Source: Lyophyllum atratum (taxonomy: Eukaryota; Basidiomycota; Agaricomycetes; Agaricales; Lyophyllaceae). Taken from it: DNA of 64,000 nt. Position numbers and translations under genes: made by a program. Within the stretch, counting starts at the first letter, position 1. Each line of letters starts with the position of its first letter. Under the pieces are notes generated by a model, which did not search any database, was not told the DNA's origin, and was given only the letters and a program-made list of their open reading frames with translations. Positions 1 to 14,179 of the stretch are shown in pieces. Location: assembly GCA_014905825.1 (NCBI GenBank), contig JACGCN010000013.1:868001-932000 (forward strand), written 5' to 3'.

Positions 1-1868
1 TGAGGGGGTATGGACTCTCTGAGGTACAGTTTTCCTTTTCCTAGAGGACGCGACGGCAATCTCACATGGATCTTGTTTAAAGCCACAAAATAATATGGAC
101 GTCGTGCGAGAGTGTGACATGCCCCACCACGGGACGCACATGCTCAGTGACCTATGGGCATGGATATCTCGTACGTAGGAACATTACACGCTTCTTTTAT
201 AAAGTCTAAACAATATCCACCATGCAGACTCCCACGAGTACCTCTCCGTCCCCAAGTCCGTCTTGCATGGCTATGATTTCGCCTACCAAGGCCTCATCGG
301 AATATGGGAAGGGTTTCCGCCCCTCCCCATTTCCGGCAACATGGACCTCCCATCTGTAGACGGCTACTTCGATACATCACCGTACAATGATCGACGTCGT
401 GCCTATGGCCCTGTCGACGAGCTGCACGGAAACTTCCAGGCAGCACTTGGTGCATTGGCAATGCGGAGGGCGGGGGATCGTCCGTGGAAGCCGACAGTGG
501 TGACAACGAAGGGGCTGCAGAGGCAGATTGCCTTGCAGCTCGTGGGTTGGAGTTTAAGGGAGGACGAACTGGCAAATACGCTCCATAGGTTCGTGTTCTT
601 GTTATGAAAGGTGTCTCGCGTCTGATGGGTCATTCAACAGGTGGGAACGTGAAGGGGAGTTATCGAGAGTGGCGTGTTGGTTGGTGTTCACGAAGCAATA
701 CACCAAAGCCATTGCGCTTCTCACGAAGAGCTCTGGTAAGTTCCAAGTCAATGTGAGCCTAGGCGCATGCTCATCAGTCCCAGATGAGTCGCACTGCATG
801 TTGTCAGGCACCATCGCAGCTCTTGTCCCGCACGGATCTAGAAGCACAGAGCTTCGAGAGCACTGCGAGCGGCTCATCGTGCGCCTACAGGATCCATACT
901 TCCGCGCGATGCTCACCCACCTCGCCTTGAACGACTGGTCCGAGGTCCTCGAAGAAGAGGCTCTACCCTTCCGGGAGCGTCTCGCGATCGCCTTCCAGTT
1001 CCTCGACGATAAGGCTGTGACTTCGTACCTCCGCCGATGTATGGACCGCGCCTTACTTAGAGGGGACATCGACGGGATCATCATTCCTGGGCTCTCCAAT
1101 AAGGCAGGGCTTGATATCCTGCAAGGGTATGTGGACCGCACAGGCGATATCCAGAGCGCAGCGATATTAGGGTCGTACGTGCGTCCACCGAGGAACCCGA
1201 GTCACCCCAGGAGCATATCGGGTATGGAGAGGCGGGTGGGGAGGTGGGTGGAGGGGTATAGGGATTTGCTGGATGGGTTTAAGCTGTTCCATCTTCGAGT
1301 TGGGTTCGATATCGAGAGGGGCCAGGTGGCATTGGGGGGGCGTGGAGGTGTCGTTACTGGGGGCGGTGTAGGCGATTGGGTCCCGAGGCAGATCATTATT
1401 CGGTGCAATTATTGTAACAAGCCTGTCGTTCCCGACGGGCCTGGCGGAGGGATTGGGGCCGAGATCGGCGGAGTGCAGCAGCCTGGGAGAGTACGTCGTA
1501 TGCTTTTGCGTCAGGTTCCTTGGGCTGATATCTATTCTTTGTAGCCGACGGCATGTTACCACTGCAATCGTTCATTGCCTAGATGCTCGATTTGCTTGAT
1601 GACGCTCGCCATTGTTCAAGATGCAGTACGAGAAGCCGAAATGCTACATTCTCAACCCAAGGGTTCGTTATTCACATTGTCCAGCTATGCTAGACTTACG
1701 CAAGACACTGTAGATGCCTTCGACGATGCAATTGTCATGTGCCAAACGTGCCGACATGGCGGACATGTGGCACATATCCTTGATTGGTTCAATGGAGAGG
1801 ATGGAGGCCCCGCACACGATGTCTGTGCCGTGGCCGACTGTGACTGTCGCTGTGCTGAAGAGACCTAG
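1..1868 (+). CDS. SEA4: MIOS/SEA4-like GATOR2 (SEA complex) subunit, 3' part, 5' end outside the window
   Basis: Family role: MIOS/Sea4 is a WD-repeat subunit of GATOR2/SEACAT, which acts at the vacuole/lysosome to relieve GATOR1 inhibition of TORC1. Visible here are the alpha-solenoid and C-terminal zinc domain. Landmarks are LSDLWAWIS, WEREGELSRVACWLVFTKQY, GYVDRTGDIQ, and a Cys/His-rich end (CNYC, then CYHCNRSLPRCSICL, CQTCRHGGHVAHILDWF, CDCRC). All line up in order with human MIOS. Deduced exons: about 45-170, 228-588, 641-735, 778-1490, 1545-1868. The 42-nt intron at 736-777 is in frame and could be retained. Another possible in-frame 42-nt intron lies near 1663-1705. The N-terminal WD40 propeller and start codon are upstream of base 1. 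Function is inferred from family similarity only. Confidence 0.88.
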
Positions 1869-2449
1869 ACGTGCGTTCACTGATATCTCTAAGCAATCAA
1901 CTTAGTTACCGCCATGGTGTTAATCTCGCTGCGGACGGTATATACATGGACGCACTTTCCTTCGTGTGTCCAGCATTCCATACTTGCGAACACTTTTGTC
2001 TAATGTACAATTTACCCAATAATCCTGTAAATAGACTCTCGGCGCAGTCAACTCCCATTTATAATCTACATACCCTGCACTCCATATTCTGTTTACAGCC
2101 CACCACCTGCGGAACATGGTCCGGATGCTTTCAACTCCTTTTTCTGGAGACTCAGCCACAACGTAGCTCTTGCAGGAGACGGCTTCGTGAAATAGAAGAC
2201 TACATTCCGGAAAATCGTTGAAATCGGTGCATTCTATCAGCGATGTATTCCATAGAGTAGACAGAATCGAGGCAATGAAAGCGTAGTGCAAAAGTCAATG
2301 TTAGAGTGGTGCAAAAGGAATCGAAATTGATAGAGAGATATCAAGCAAATTGAAGCCTGGAACGATAAAAAAAGCATCGTGTGATGATGTAGCGATTGTG
2401 AATTTCAGTTGTATCGTTTTGCTCGTGCGTAAGGTCCAATTCGGTGGTA
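1869..2449. other. Intergenic / 3' flank, no gene seen
   Basis: This stretch lies between the convergent ends of the MIOS-like gene and the APH-like gene. A 123-codon open frame on the minus strand (1920-2291) shows no recognisable domain, no splice support and no good start context. It is probably chance. The stretch presumably holds the 3' UTRs. Confidence 0.5.
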
Positions 2450-3260
2450 TCAGATTAAGCATCCGGTTGCACTAAGTGCATCGAAAGCGTCCGATTCATC
2501 CTCGTAGGCAGGCAGTACAAACATCGCAATGTGGTCCTTCCAATCGTCATCGCTTTTCCAATTCACGGTGTAGAACGCCTTGATGTACTCCCAAAATTCA
2601 GGGAACCATCCGCTCCCATGCCAGTCAATGATCGCAAGAACATCGGTACTGGTAGGAGACATCACAATGTTGCCGGGGTGCAAATCGCAATGCGTAAAGA
2701 CAATTGAGGCATCGTCTGAGAAGGCGTTACGCAGAGACTGGAAGAACGGGCTGTCGGGGTAGCCAGGAACGCGGCACCCCAGGGCAAATAATTCATCTTT
2801 GAAGGTTCTCACTGAGTCAAACGGACCAAGAGGACTACCTATGCCGTTCCAAACATGTTCCAATATGTGTCCACGAAGTAAGGCACCTAGATCAACCGAT
2901 GTGATAAGAAAATGGGTATTGCTGTTGGAAAGAGACCAACCAATGTATTCATCACCAGAAGATTGCCTCAAGCGCCTCATTGACGACACCATCGAAGCCA
3001 ATTGACCCATGACAGCCAGTTTCTCCAAAGCGGAAAGCGATGGCCAGCGTTCCTCTACCGTGATGCCTTGAACATGCTCCATGTAGATGAACCTTTCATC
3101 ACCATCCTCGCACCAACCATACACCTTTGGCACCCGTATGCACGTCACGAAAGAGAGTAGCCACAGCGTTTGCGCCTCAGAGACTGGCGTCGTAGATGTG
3201 TCACCGTATTTGACGACGAGCTGAAGTGTTGGGAAGCATACGACGTGCTGCGCAGCAGGA
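2450..3260 (-). CDS. APH/choline-kinase-like phosphotransferase family protein, 5' end unresolved
   Basis: Members of this fungal protein-kinase-like family phosphorylate small molecules or have unknown substrates. In order along the minus strand: a beta-strand with the nucleotide-binding lysine (LVVKYG) and downstream Glu (SEAQTLW), RVPKVYGW, the hinge YMEHVQGITVEERWPSL, the catalytic loop FTHCDLHPGN and the metal-binding IIDW. The full APH core is present, so it may be active. A 54-nt in-frame segment (WSLSNSNTHFL region, about 2896-2949) may be an intron with a weak GTTGGT donor. Upstream of about 3256 the reading frame runs into a stop near 3355 with no ATG. The first exon must join by splicing and was not resolved. 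No neighbour suggests a substrate. Confidence 0.75.
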
Positions 3261-4886
3261 GCAGCGGAGCCGGAATTCGTCGGGCAAGGGGGCCGGCAAA
3301 AAGATGCATACTGCGCGGGTGAGAGATGGGGGAAGGACGCAGAGTGGGGGCGTCAAGGGCATTTCGACTGATGAGTGAGGGTCGTGCGTCTTTGATGTCC
3401 AGCCAGCCCCAGCCCTCAACCACACCCCCACTTGCTTCTTCCTACTTCCTGCCTCCGGCCTTGATATATTGATAGGTTCTCGTGAGCGTGTTTGGCTTTC
3501 GAGCTTCCTTTGGTTTCCCTTTCTGCTTCCTCCATTATCGTGGACACGAGCCTTGCCCCCGTACTTGACTTGACCTGAGCCCCCTACCCCTACCCCTCCC
3601 ACCCCCCACCCCGTCCGCTGATCATTTGATTTACCCACGGTACCGCCCCCTGTATTTCGGTCTTGGAGGACGACTTTTTGACTTCCATTCCGTGTTTCAC
3701 CTTTCCTCCACTGTTCGTGTATAGTAGATCTAATTCCGCTGAGAGCGCACACAAGATATGATCATCCCTGCTTGTAGAGATACCCCCAATCGATGTTTTA
3801 TTTCCTGTAACGTGTATTAACAGTTTGTGGTGCGGCAGCTACCAGATTCTTAGTATTCGCGCAGTCGTTTCGTCGGGGACAGGAACTCGATCAGAGGCAG
3901 CCGTCAGCCACACGTGGGAGCCTCGATCACGATCATCATCTTCTTGCCAACTTGAACCTACTTGAACACCAGACCAACGAATGGCCTCAAACTCAAGCCA
4001 CGACCTTTGTGTTGATCATGGGCCTCAAGCACCCATACGGTAGACCCTGACAGCTGCAGGTCTGCTCTTCTATGCGATTTAACGCTCAACATCTAGCCGG
4101 CGGTCCAGCCACAATTTATCTTCATCGGTGACGGTGATGGTAGCTTCCAAACTTCGTGGCACCTGGCCCGACAACAATGCAGCGGTCGTCCTGCAGTTAT
4201 AGCAGTGAGAGAGGAGGATGTATGTGGTCTCTCAAGACCGCAGTCGCACGTACAGCATTGCTCTATTCCTCTTGCTCACGTCACCGTATCGCGAGGTAGG
4301 GTGGGACGAGTGTTGTATCTCAACACTGGGCGAACAAGTATGCGTTCTTCCCCTTTACCCCGCGATTCGGCCGCTGATAAATGTTCGCCCTCAGGACACG
4401 CGTCGAATCTTTATATGCCAGCGTTGAGCAGTGTCTCGCCAAGTGTCTTTTTGTGCCTGACTCCTTTACACTGCTTATGGAAAGCCATGGAGCCGTGGAA
4501 TCGCGCTCAGGATGGTCAGTTGCCTACGCAAGCTTCTGGATATATCCGCTGTTTTGAACATGATGGGATGTCCAGACTTTCGCCCTATCTTGTCTCCCTG
4601 GTTATCAGTGATGCGGGAAGAGATCAGATTCAAAGCTGTGTACTATGCTGTCGTATGTGACAGAGACTTGTGGCAACTTGAGGTTGACTATCAACCACTC
4701 TACTCCCGACACTAGACTTCCTACTCCATCCCTACGTTTAATCTGTGCTGGCTTGTCTGCTACGTGGTTACCTTCTAAGTCGTGGATGCGATGAGAGATG
4801 ATGGTGCCAGTGCGATGTGCGTCCCAGAACCAAAGCATGATGGAGCTGAACTCACTATATAGCGCTTTGCTAGCCCGGAAGTGCCT
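3261..4886. other. Intergenic region, no gene supported
   Basis: It must contain the first exon and promoter of the APH-like gene and the upstream flank of the kinase relic. Long open frames exist on both strands (for example minus 3201-3752), but they are rich in Gly, Arg and Pro, overlap each other and match no family I recognise. Confidence 0.45.
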
Positions 4887-6250
4887 ATGGACCCCATGGT
4901 CTCAGCCCTCATCGTCAGACTTGAAGAAGTGTTCCTCGATCGCGTCCTCTATCGGCGTTTGCTCAGCTGTCATGGTCCATCAGCGCAAAACCTCTTAGAT
5001 TCCTTTCAATGGGTAAGCTGCGTTGACGCTTACCGATATTGTCTTATTCATATATATCACAGGTTCTCGACGTGTCAGAATTGGACCCCATGTTTCGACG
5101 CAAGCTCATCGTAGCCACTCAAAGACTCTCAGCAGGATCGAGCCTTTATCCTGTGTGTTACGAACTGAAGGATGTTGTACGCGGAGACCAATTTCCTGTT
5201 ACTGCCGGAGGTCTCGCAGATATCTACAAAGGGACGCTTTACGGCCAAGATGTGTGTATAAAAGCCATACGGGTATACGAACGCGACCAGGTGGAGCACA
5301 TCTTGAAAGTAAGTTCGTCGATCTCCTTCAATCACCTGATCTAACTTCCGCTTTGACATTTGTCGCAGAGATTTTCCAAGGAAGCTATACTCTGGGGCCA
5401 GTTGTCACATCCAAACACGCTCCCGGTATACGGGCTATATCGCCTCCAGACTCGTATCTGCATCGTGTCGCCTTGGATGGAGGCGGGTGATATTACGAAG
5501 TATCTGAAAAGTAGACCTGAAGCAGCTCGTCTCCCACTGGCGAGTCTCGTCATTTACTTCGATCCTTTCTACTGCGCTCATATCTAAAATCTAGGCCATC
5601 GATGTTGCTCAGGGGTTGTCGTATCTACATAGCAATGCAATAATCCATGGAGACCTCAAAGGGGTATGTGCCCAGTTTTCCAACTCGAACCTTGTTGCGC
5701 TGAAGGATTACCCTGATAGCCAAACATCCTCATCGATGATGAAGGGAGAGCGCGTCCCAGCGGATTTTGGGATATCCTCAGTGTCCGACGCAGACATAAT
5801 TGCATGGACGTCTCATCCGTCAGTTGCCTCGCAAGGAGGCTCAGTCCGATTCTCGTGGGACATGTTCGCCGAAACCCGGACTTACTCCTGTTTGCGAGTC
5901 CAGCAGCCTCCCTCGCCGCGGTGTTCTTCTGAACAGAGTCGCACAAATTGAACACCATGGTACCATGTGGTTGATCTGCGTCTTGTGCGAGTGCATCTTT
6001 CCCAAATCTTTCCACTCGCGTCGACCGTGATGTAACGCGCAAGGTCGGCGGTTGGAGAATACGGTTGTCCGCGCCTCGGCCGTCGTCCACTTGGGGGATG
6101 ATAGGGTGCGGACGTGGGGGATGTTTCAGCATGCCGTGGCTTGTGGATGGATCCAAGTGAACAGAGAGCGTTGCAGACACGGTATTGACATTACATATTA
6201 TGAGGCTGCAGTCCCTCCCACTGTGAAGTTGAATCTTGACGCGAGATAGC
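4887..6250 (+). pseudogene. Decayed TKL-type (Agaricomycete) protein kinase
   Basis: The N-lobe and the start of the C-lobe are well preserved over exons 4887-5012, 5063-5308, 5369-5539 and 5595-5663. They show a glycine loop GGLADIYKG, the lysine strand DVCIKAIRVYE, FSKEAILWGQLSHPNTLP, the hinge VSPWMEAGDITKYL and the catalytic HGDLKG. After the next intron the reading goes PNILIDDEGRAR and then loses frame. The DFG-containing part (ADFGISSVSDADIIAWTSH) is one base out of register. Beyond GGSVR the activation segment and the rest of the C-lobe dissolve, leaving only faint remains to about 6250. The intron at 5540-5594 would need a GC (GCGAGT) donor. This expanded kinase family is common in Agaricomycetes. 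I read it as a pseudogene, though a sequencing error at the frameshift cannot be excluded. Confidence 0.75.
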
Positions 6251-6948
6251 TGGGTTCTGCTGTGCAAAATGCTGACAAGCTGCAGGAACGTGATAGTCAG
6301 TTGCTGCGTACGAAGGGAGGAGGAGTATACGCACGAAAAATGACAGCAGTGTCCCGGACTCGACTCCCGCTAACCTCCATACAACCTGTTTGAAAAGCCG
6401 CCTGCGCTCGCTTCAGTACGTGTGATTCGGTGTTGACAGTGTATAGTCTTGATGAATGGCTTGAGAACTTGAGAAGAACCCATTCTGTTGTCAGATTCGG
6501 TCAGAATTCAAAAGCCGCGCGAGAGAAAAGAGGGATAAGCAACCCACCTGTACCAAGTACCCTCCACGCTCTTCTATGCGCGAACCGCGGTCCGCCAGAT
6601 CAGGCCGAGGATACGGTGCTCGCGGCTCTCTGCAATAACCTACGTTCAGGTTGACGACTGCGTATGGAGCAGTCGATGGGCAGGTCACAAATCTTACATG
6701 GGGTGCGAGGGACCCCGGCCACAATGCTCGACTGTCAATTACCAAAAATAGACCCGACCCTGCTCAACGTTCACGACACGTTGGATTGTATTTTGAATAA
6801 GATCACCATACATCCGATGCTTCAAGATCGCTAATATCAGAGATAGATCCTTCGATCTTTCGATCACAATGCGTTCAATGTATCATCTGTCGCTTTAATG
6901 GAATAAAATTAGGAATTTAATCAGAATTTTACTAAGGGGTAAAAGCTG
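6251..6948. other. Non-coding stretch
   Basis: No gene is seen. A 74-codon open frame at 6430-6654 has no recognisable feature. Base composition becomes AT-rich after about 6780, leading into the repeat block. Confidence 0.45.
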
Positions 6949-6950
6949 AT

Positions 6951-7084
6951 GATATCATAAATATATTCCTGATAAAGACGTCGATTCTACCTTGGACATG
7001 TGTCTGAAGATATCGCAAATATATTCCATATTTTCTCTGCAAATTAATGGGTGAACTTATCTTAAATATCATCAAAATATATTC
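6951..7084 (+). repeat. Three spaced direct repeats (gatatc..aaatatattc) upstream of a TATA-like box
   Basis: Three near-identical 19-20-bp words sit at 6951-6969, 7009-7027 and 7065-7084, with start-to-start spacings of 58 and about 56 bp. They share the pattern gatatc, then aaatatattc. About 20 bp after the last copy is ctatataagccc (7102-7113), a plausible TATA box. The regular spacing suggests an enhancer or a repeat-derived promoter. No protein-coding ORF follows. Confidence 0.55.
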
Positions 7085-7200
7085 TAACTAAAATCGGAGA
7101 CTATATAAGCCCATGCCCGCAGTGAGAGTATCCAATCTCTTCATTATGTCTGATTGAACACTGATAAGGAGATGTTTTGGGGTTGTCTGAACAACTGTTT

Positions 7201-7490
7201 TCATTCTCTTCATTCTCATTGATCACTAAATAAGAAGTTGCATCCTTGATTGAAAGTCTCGAATTTCCCTTCGTTCACTTCAATCATGCTCATCGAGCTC
7301 TTCGATGACCTTTTTGAGTGTCGGTGATCGAAGAGACTGAAAGATTTTTGTTCGAACACTCACTGATCGGAGGTTTGCAAAAGTGTCCAAACAGTAGCTC
7401 AATAAATCATTCATTCTCTTCGTTCTCACTGATCATCAAATAAAAAGGCGCGTCACTTCAATCGCGCTCATCGAGCTCTTCGATGACCTT
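7201..7490 (+). repeat. Imperfect tandem duplication, period about 180-210 bp, with a conserved hairpin
   Basis: Segment A (cattctcttc.ttctca.tgatca...aaataa) occurs at 7201-7234 and again at 7411-7444. Segment B (cacttcaatc.tgctcatcgagctcttcgatgacctt pattern) occurs at about 7275-7311 and 7453-7490. Both B copies keep the inverted repeat CATCGA..TCGATG, a short stem-loop. The order A-B-A-B shows duplication followed by internal indels. No coding capacity is visible. Confidence 0.65.
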
Positions 7491-7634
7491 GATTGAACTG
7501 ATCGGGGTGTTTGGTAGCGTCCCGAGGCGCCAAACATCGCTGGCAGGTGCCGTGATGCCGGTGCGCGGGTTTCCCCGTTCGGCCGGTTTCGTCATGTCTC
7601 AAATCGGCAATCGTCACTATCTGCGTATATTCGG

Positions 7635-7682
7635 CTGGTGACCTCGCTTGGGTTACGCGGGGGTCACCAGCGAGGTCACCAG
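7635..7682. repeat. Perfect 14-bp inverted repeat
   Basis: ctggtgacctcgct at 7635-7648 is exactly reverse-complemented at 7669-7682, with a 20-bp GC-rich spacer. It lies about 30 bp outside the left end of the TIR element. It could be a cruciform, a terminator-like hairpin or the remains of another element's end. Confidence 0.6.
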
Positions 7683-7709
7683 CGCGGGCTGGTAACCCGG
7701 TCTATACTC

Positions 7710-7888
7710 TATATAGAAAATTTATCTTATCTTATCTGACCAAATACGACCATCTTCCATCACAACAAACAAAACTGGGCTCAAACTCGCGGTTGAGCGG
7801 CTGGCAAAACTTGTCGTCGGGGATCCCGGCGTTCTCGAATATAAGTCTTGCAAAACTCATCGCTTACACTTGATCAAGCAGCAATAAA
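7710..7888 (+). repeat. Left terminal inverted repeat
   Basis: It pairs with 8556-8744 and contains tandem TTATC/TTATCT words near the end. It ends internally at aataaa. It lacks the 10 bp (around aaccctacgt) that the right arm carries. Confidence 0.8.
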
Positions 7889-8271
7889 CAGTACTTGACC
7901 AGTGGATGGAGAATATAACAAGTCCTGCGACGTGATGACAATCACAATTTGGCTGGTCGCTGCAAAGAACAACTACGCATATCATCGTCGTTTCATCACA
8001 CTAGTGGTCTCAATGAAACGAACGAGATAGAAGAAGCCTCAAATAGTATAAAATACATACATGAAAACAGTCAGACTATGCAAAACGATACAGCATTCAT
8101 TCAATGAAGGAAACTTCGACAAAGCTCGGCGAATATGTGGCACGCAAAAAGGGGCTGCTGACGCCATAGACGACAAGGAGGAATGAAAAAGCCTTTCAAC
8201 AAATGAGGAATTTGATGTCGGAGACGACGGCGGCCTTGATGTGTGACTGGCGGTGCCGAGAAATCGAGGAA

Positions 8272-8556
8272 TCACTGGTAATAGGAAGACCACACCGGTG
8301 GAGAGCCGTTGATCATCTTATGAGAGGCGGCACTTGACGGAAGGGCAGAGTGCATGAGATATTGGTAGAGACTTGGTGCGACAAGTCGTTGGGCAGGTGG
8401 AGGAAGTGGGGCAACCGAAGAAACAGCGGAAGACGAGGGATCGGGATCGGGAGCTTTGAAAGGAGGGGCAGATGTAGCGCAGGTGGAGGAAGTGATGCAC
8501 TTCTGAACAGTACTTATCGCGCAAGAGAAGGACGAAATTGCTTCAGTGACTGCCAT
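8272..8556 (-). CDS. Small ORF inside the TIR element, unknown
   Basis: This is a 94-codon frame on the minus strand whose ATG (8554-8556) abuts the inner edge of the right inverted repeat, so the TIR would form its 5' UTR. The protein is rich in Ser, Ala and Pro (for example PDPDPSSSAVSSVAPLPPP) with two Cys near the N-terminus. I recognise no domain. A second minus-strand frame (8039-8293) overlaps its end in another register. It may be a real element-encoded peptide or a remnant of captured host sequence. Confidence 0.3.
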   Translation of the reverse strand: MAVTEAISSFSCAISTVQKCITSSTCATSAPPFKAPDPDPSSSAVSSVAPLPPPAQRLVAPSLYQYLMHSALPSSAASHKMINGSPPVWSSYYQ

Positions 8557-8744
8557 TTATTGCTGCTTGATCAAGTGTAAGCGATGAGTTTTGCAAGACT
8601 TAACGTAGGGTTTATTCGAGAACGCCGGGATCCCCGACGACAAGTTTTGCCAGCCGCTCAACCGCGAGTTTGAGCCCAGTTTTGTTTGTTGTGATAGAAG
8701 ATGGTCGTATTTGGTCAGATAAGATAAGATAAATTTTCTATATA
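8556..8744 (-). repeat. Right terminal inverted repeat
   Basis: Inverted copy of 7710-7888, 189 bp including a 10-bp insertion relative to the left arm. Confidence 0.8.
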
Positions 8745-10819
8745 ACAATACGTGGCCAGTGGGATGAGGCGAAATCTCGCGGTTCGAGTCGGTCTGGTTT
8801 TAGGAGCCTGCATCAAGACCACTCCCAGTTTCCAGAGACCGGCTTTCCACAGTGGGACTACTGATACCTCCATCTGTAGATCAACGGACCCTTGGATTCT
8901 AGCGTTCACCACGAGGTTTAAAGGCACACCCTCGGAAGGCATAATGACTGCCTACAACTGCCTAGTCATCTCAACAAGCCGATTAATCAGTCGTGGAGAT
9001 TTTATGAGTCAGAAAGCAGACTTGGCAGTACGCAAGTAGGGAACGCGGAATAAAATTTGGCGGCCTGCTGTCTCCATCACTGTACTTAGGCAATTCTGGG
9101 AATGCTGGACAGGTCGTGCGACTTTTTCTCTGATGATCTGTCATAGGGACTCCTAGGTCGTATGAGGCTGAAGTTTGAACTACAGGAATGCCGAGGGAAT
9201 GCCTGGTCTTCCACCCCGAGCCTTGTGCAATCCTCACTAAAAGCAAATGGGAATCAGCGATTCCAAGCTCGTGGGGTAAACTGAGCCACTTTATACCAGT
9301 CAATGAGCTGCAACAAATTGTAGATCTCTTGCGGAACCAAATGTAGCAAACGACTCACAGAATAGTCGGCATCACTACATGGTACTGGCCACCAGATGGG
9401 AGTAACCAAGGGCTAGGCGGCATGTCCGCTGTAATGATGTCCTGCGAGGCAAACGGGTCAGCCGTCCGGATTTAGGAACAGTTTTGGTCTCGCCATGTGC
9501 CATTCAAGGTTCGTTGTGTTTTTGGTGAACACTTGCTGTCGTCGCTGACAGTATGTGTTACAGTTTCCAGAATAGATCAGTCTTCACGAAGGATGAAAGA
9601 CTGGGCTGCTACCTGTCGAGGATTCAGATCGAGAAGGATGGCGAGGCGAAAACGGCTCGGAAAGCTTGGCGACGTGGTCATGGAACAAACCAACACGTGT
9701 AACGCCGTCTTCATCATGATTTCATCCCCATCATCGTACAAATTCAAAGTTTTCGCCGCCAGCGAGTCAAGTTTTGTTTTCGACATTGCAGTGTTATCAC
9801 TGTTATGCGAGAGCTTCTTCCAAAGGTCAAAGTACTGTATATTCAATTTGCTCAGATCGTCCTTGCGAATTATATAACCAGTGCCCAAGTGATCAAGGGG
9901 TTGGTAACGCTAGAAGACGGGTGGAGGAGTAGCGGGTCAGTGGGAATGCTCCTCGAGAAGTCACCACGAGAAGTCGCACGGAAGAAGCAGTACTGTCCGG
10001 CTTGGGCTTTATCGACTCTTCGTTGACAATGATATTATTCTTATGGACCAGGAACCAGGGCGGGCCGGCGGCTGAGGATAGCTTAGGATAACTGAGGCGG
10101 CAGCTGGCTGTAGGAGGTGGCGGCCGTGTGCGGGGCATCGACGCCTCCACTCCACAGGAAAATACACGTTCAGTCTACTATGGTGTCAAAACTTGTCGAC
10201 GCAGACAAGTGGCTTTTTGGCGTACCCTCCACCTTGAGGAGCATTCATCGCTCCCGCACCTCAGTTGACTGTTGCCGCCGATTGAGGACCGAAGGAAGCA
10301 GATATTGTTTTCTCTGGTCATAATTTCCGCCGCTGAATGATTCAATACCCTGCAAGCTACCTTGGGACGCGGTCACTGTAGCCAGTCACTCAGTGGCGGA
10401 ATTTTGAACGACGTATAACGTGTACCTTTGCCAATGCCTCTAGTTGACAGTGATTCATCGGGCAGAACACACTCCAAAAGCGAGTGCGGCTGCTTTATAG
10501 GCTCTTATAATGCCATTCGTGCCTGGGAGGGTGACCAGCGCGAAAAATCAAGTTTCGGAGAGGTATTGCATAAATATAATGCACAGCCAACGGAAAGGAT
10601 TCTCGTGCGGGGTGAGTGTTAAAATTCTCCAACCACGGTGTAACAAGGTTGAAGGCAAGGAAGTTGGTCGTCGCTCGACGCTCGTCGCTGAGCCGATCGG
10701 CGATTTGTTGTTGAGTCGGGATCGCGTGACTATATTACATAATACGACTGCTGTCAGTTGTCCAGTCCGCGCGAAAAATTTGGGACACATCGGACTTGTT
10801 GCTCCTTGGGAGGCATTCG
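8745..10819. other. Gene-poor stretch before mitochondrial EF-G
   Basis: No gene can be supported. The best open frame is on the minus strand at 9577-9888 (103 codons from a non-ATG start; contains LNIQYFDLWKKLSHNSDN and ends FILRED). It has a protein-like composition but no recognised family, and flanking exons were not found. The last few hundred bases must hold the mEF-G promoter. Confidence 0.4.
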
Positions 10820-13920
<3,101 letters not shown>

Positions 13921-14179
13921 AAAAGTGGTATACCCTACTGACTAGATTACCTTATTAATATGTTTGAGCTCGACTTGAGCCTACTAAACGTCTCCATCTT
14001 TATTGGCCTTCGGCCATCGACAAATATACATCCTCAGCCTCGAGAGAATGTATCTGGCGGTCCCTGAAGAAAGAGACATATTTCCGTGAATCATAAACAC
14101 CATACAGGTGTACGTTCCCTCGACAAAATACACACTGTAGGAGTCAAACCTTGGCCAAGATACCAAAGCCTAGCTAGCT

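Larger units (their letters stand above)
7710..8744. mobile_element. 1,035-bp element with long (about 180-bp) terminal inverted repeats
   Basis: Positions 7710-7888 and 8556-8744 are inverted copies of each other. They differ by one 10-bp indel (near 7839 / 8606) and very few substitutions. Both ends start TATATAGAAAATTTATC. The outermost bases allow a TA target-site duplication, but the end is itself TA-rich, so this is ambiguous. The interior is unique and carries a 94-codon ORF on the minus strand. It looks like a non-autonomous TIR (MITE- or foldback-like) DNA element. No transposase is encoded, and the near identity of the arms suggests recent insertion or gene conversion. Confidence 0.8.

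Noticed and set aside
1920..2291. 123-codon minus-strand frame behind the MIOS-like gene
   Set aside because: No family resemblance and no ATG in a good context; best explained as chance in the 3' flank.
3221..3241. 21-nt intron (gtatgc..cttcag) in the APH-like gene to bring an upstream ATG into frame
   Set aside because: Far below the minimum length of functional spliceosomal introns; the other introns in this window are 42 nt or longer.
3201..3752. 183-codon minus-strand open frame upstream of the APH-like gene
   Set aside because: Gly/Arg-rich composition, overlaps the 5' part of the APH-like gene in another frame, no domain, no splice support.
8765..8800. tRNA-like ggttcgagtc box
   Set aside because: No acceptor stem, D-arm or A-box could be placed around it; an isolated B-box-like word.
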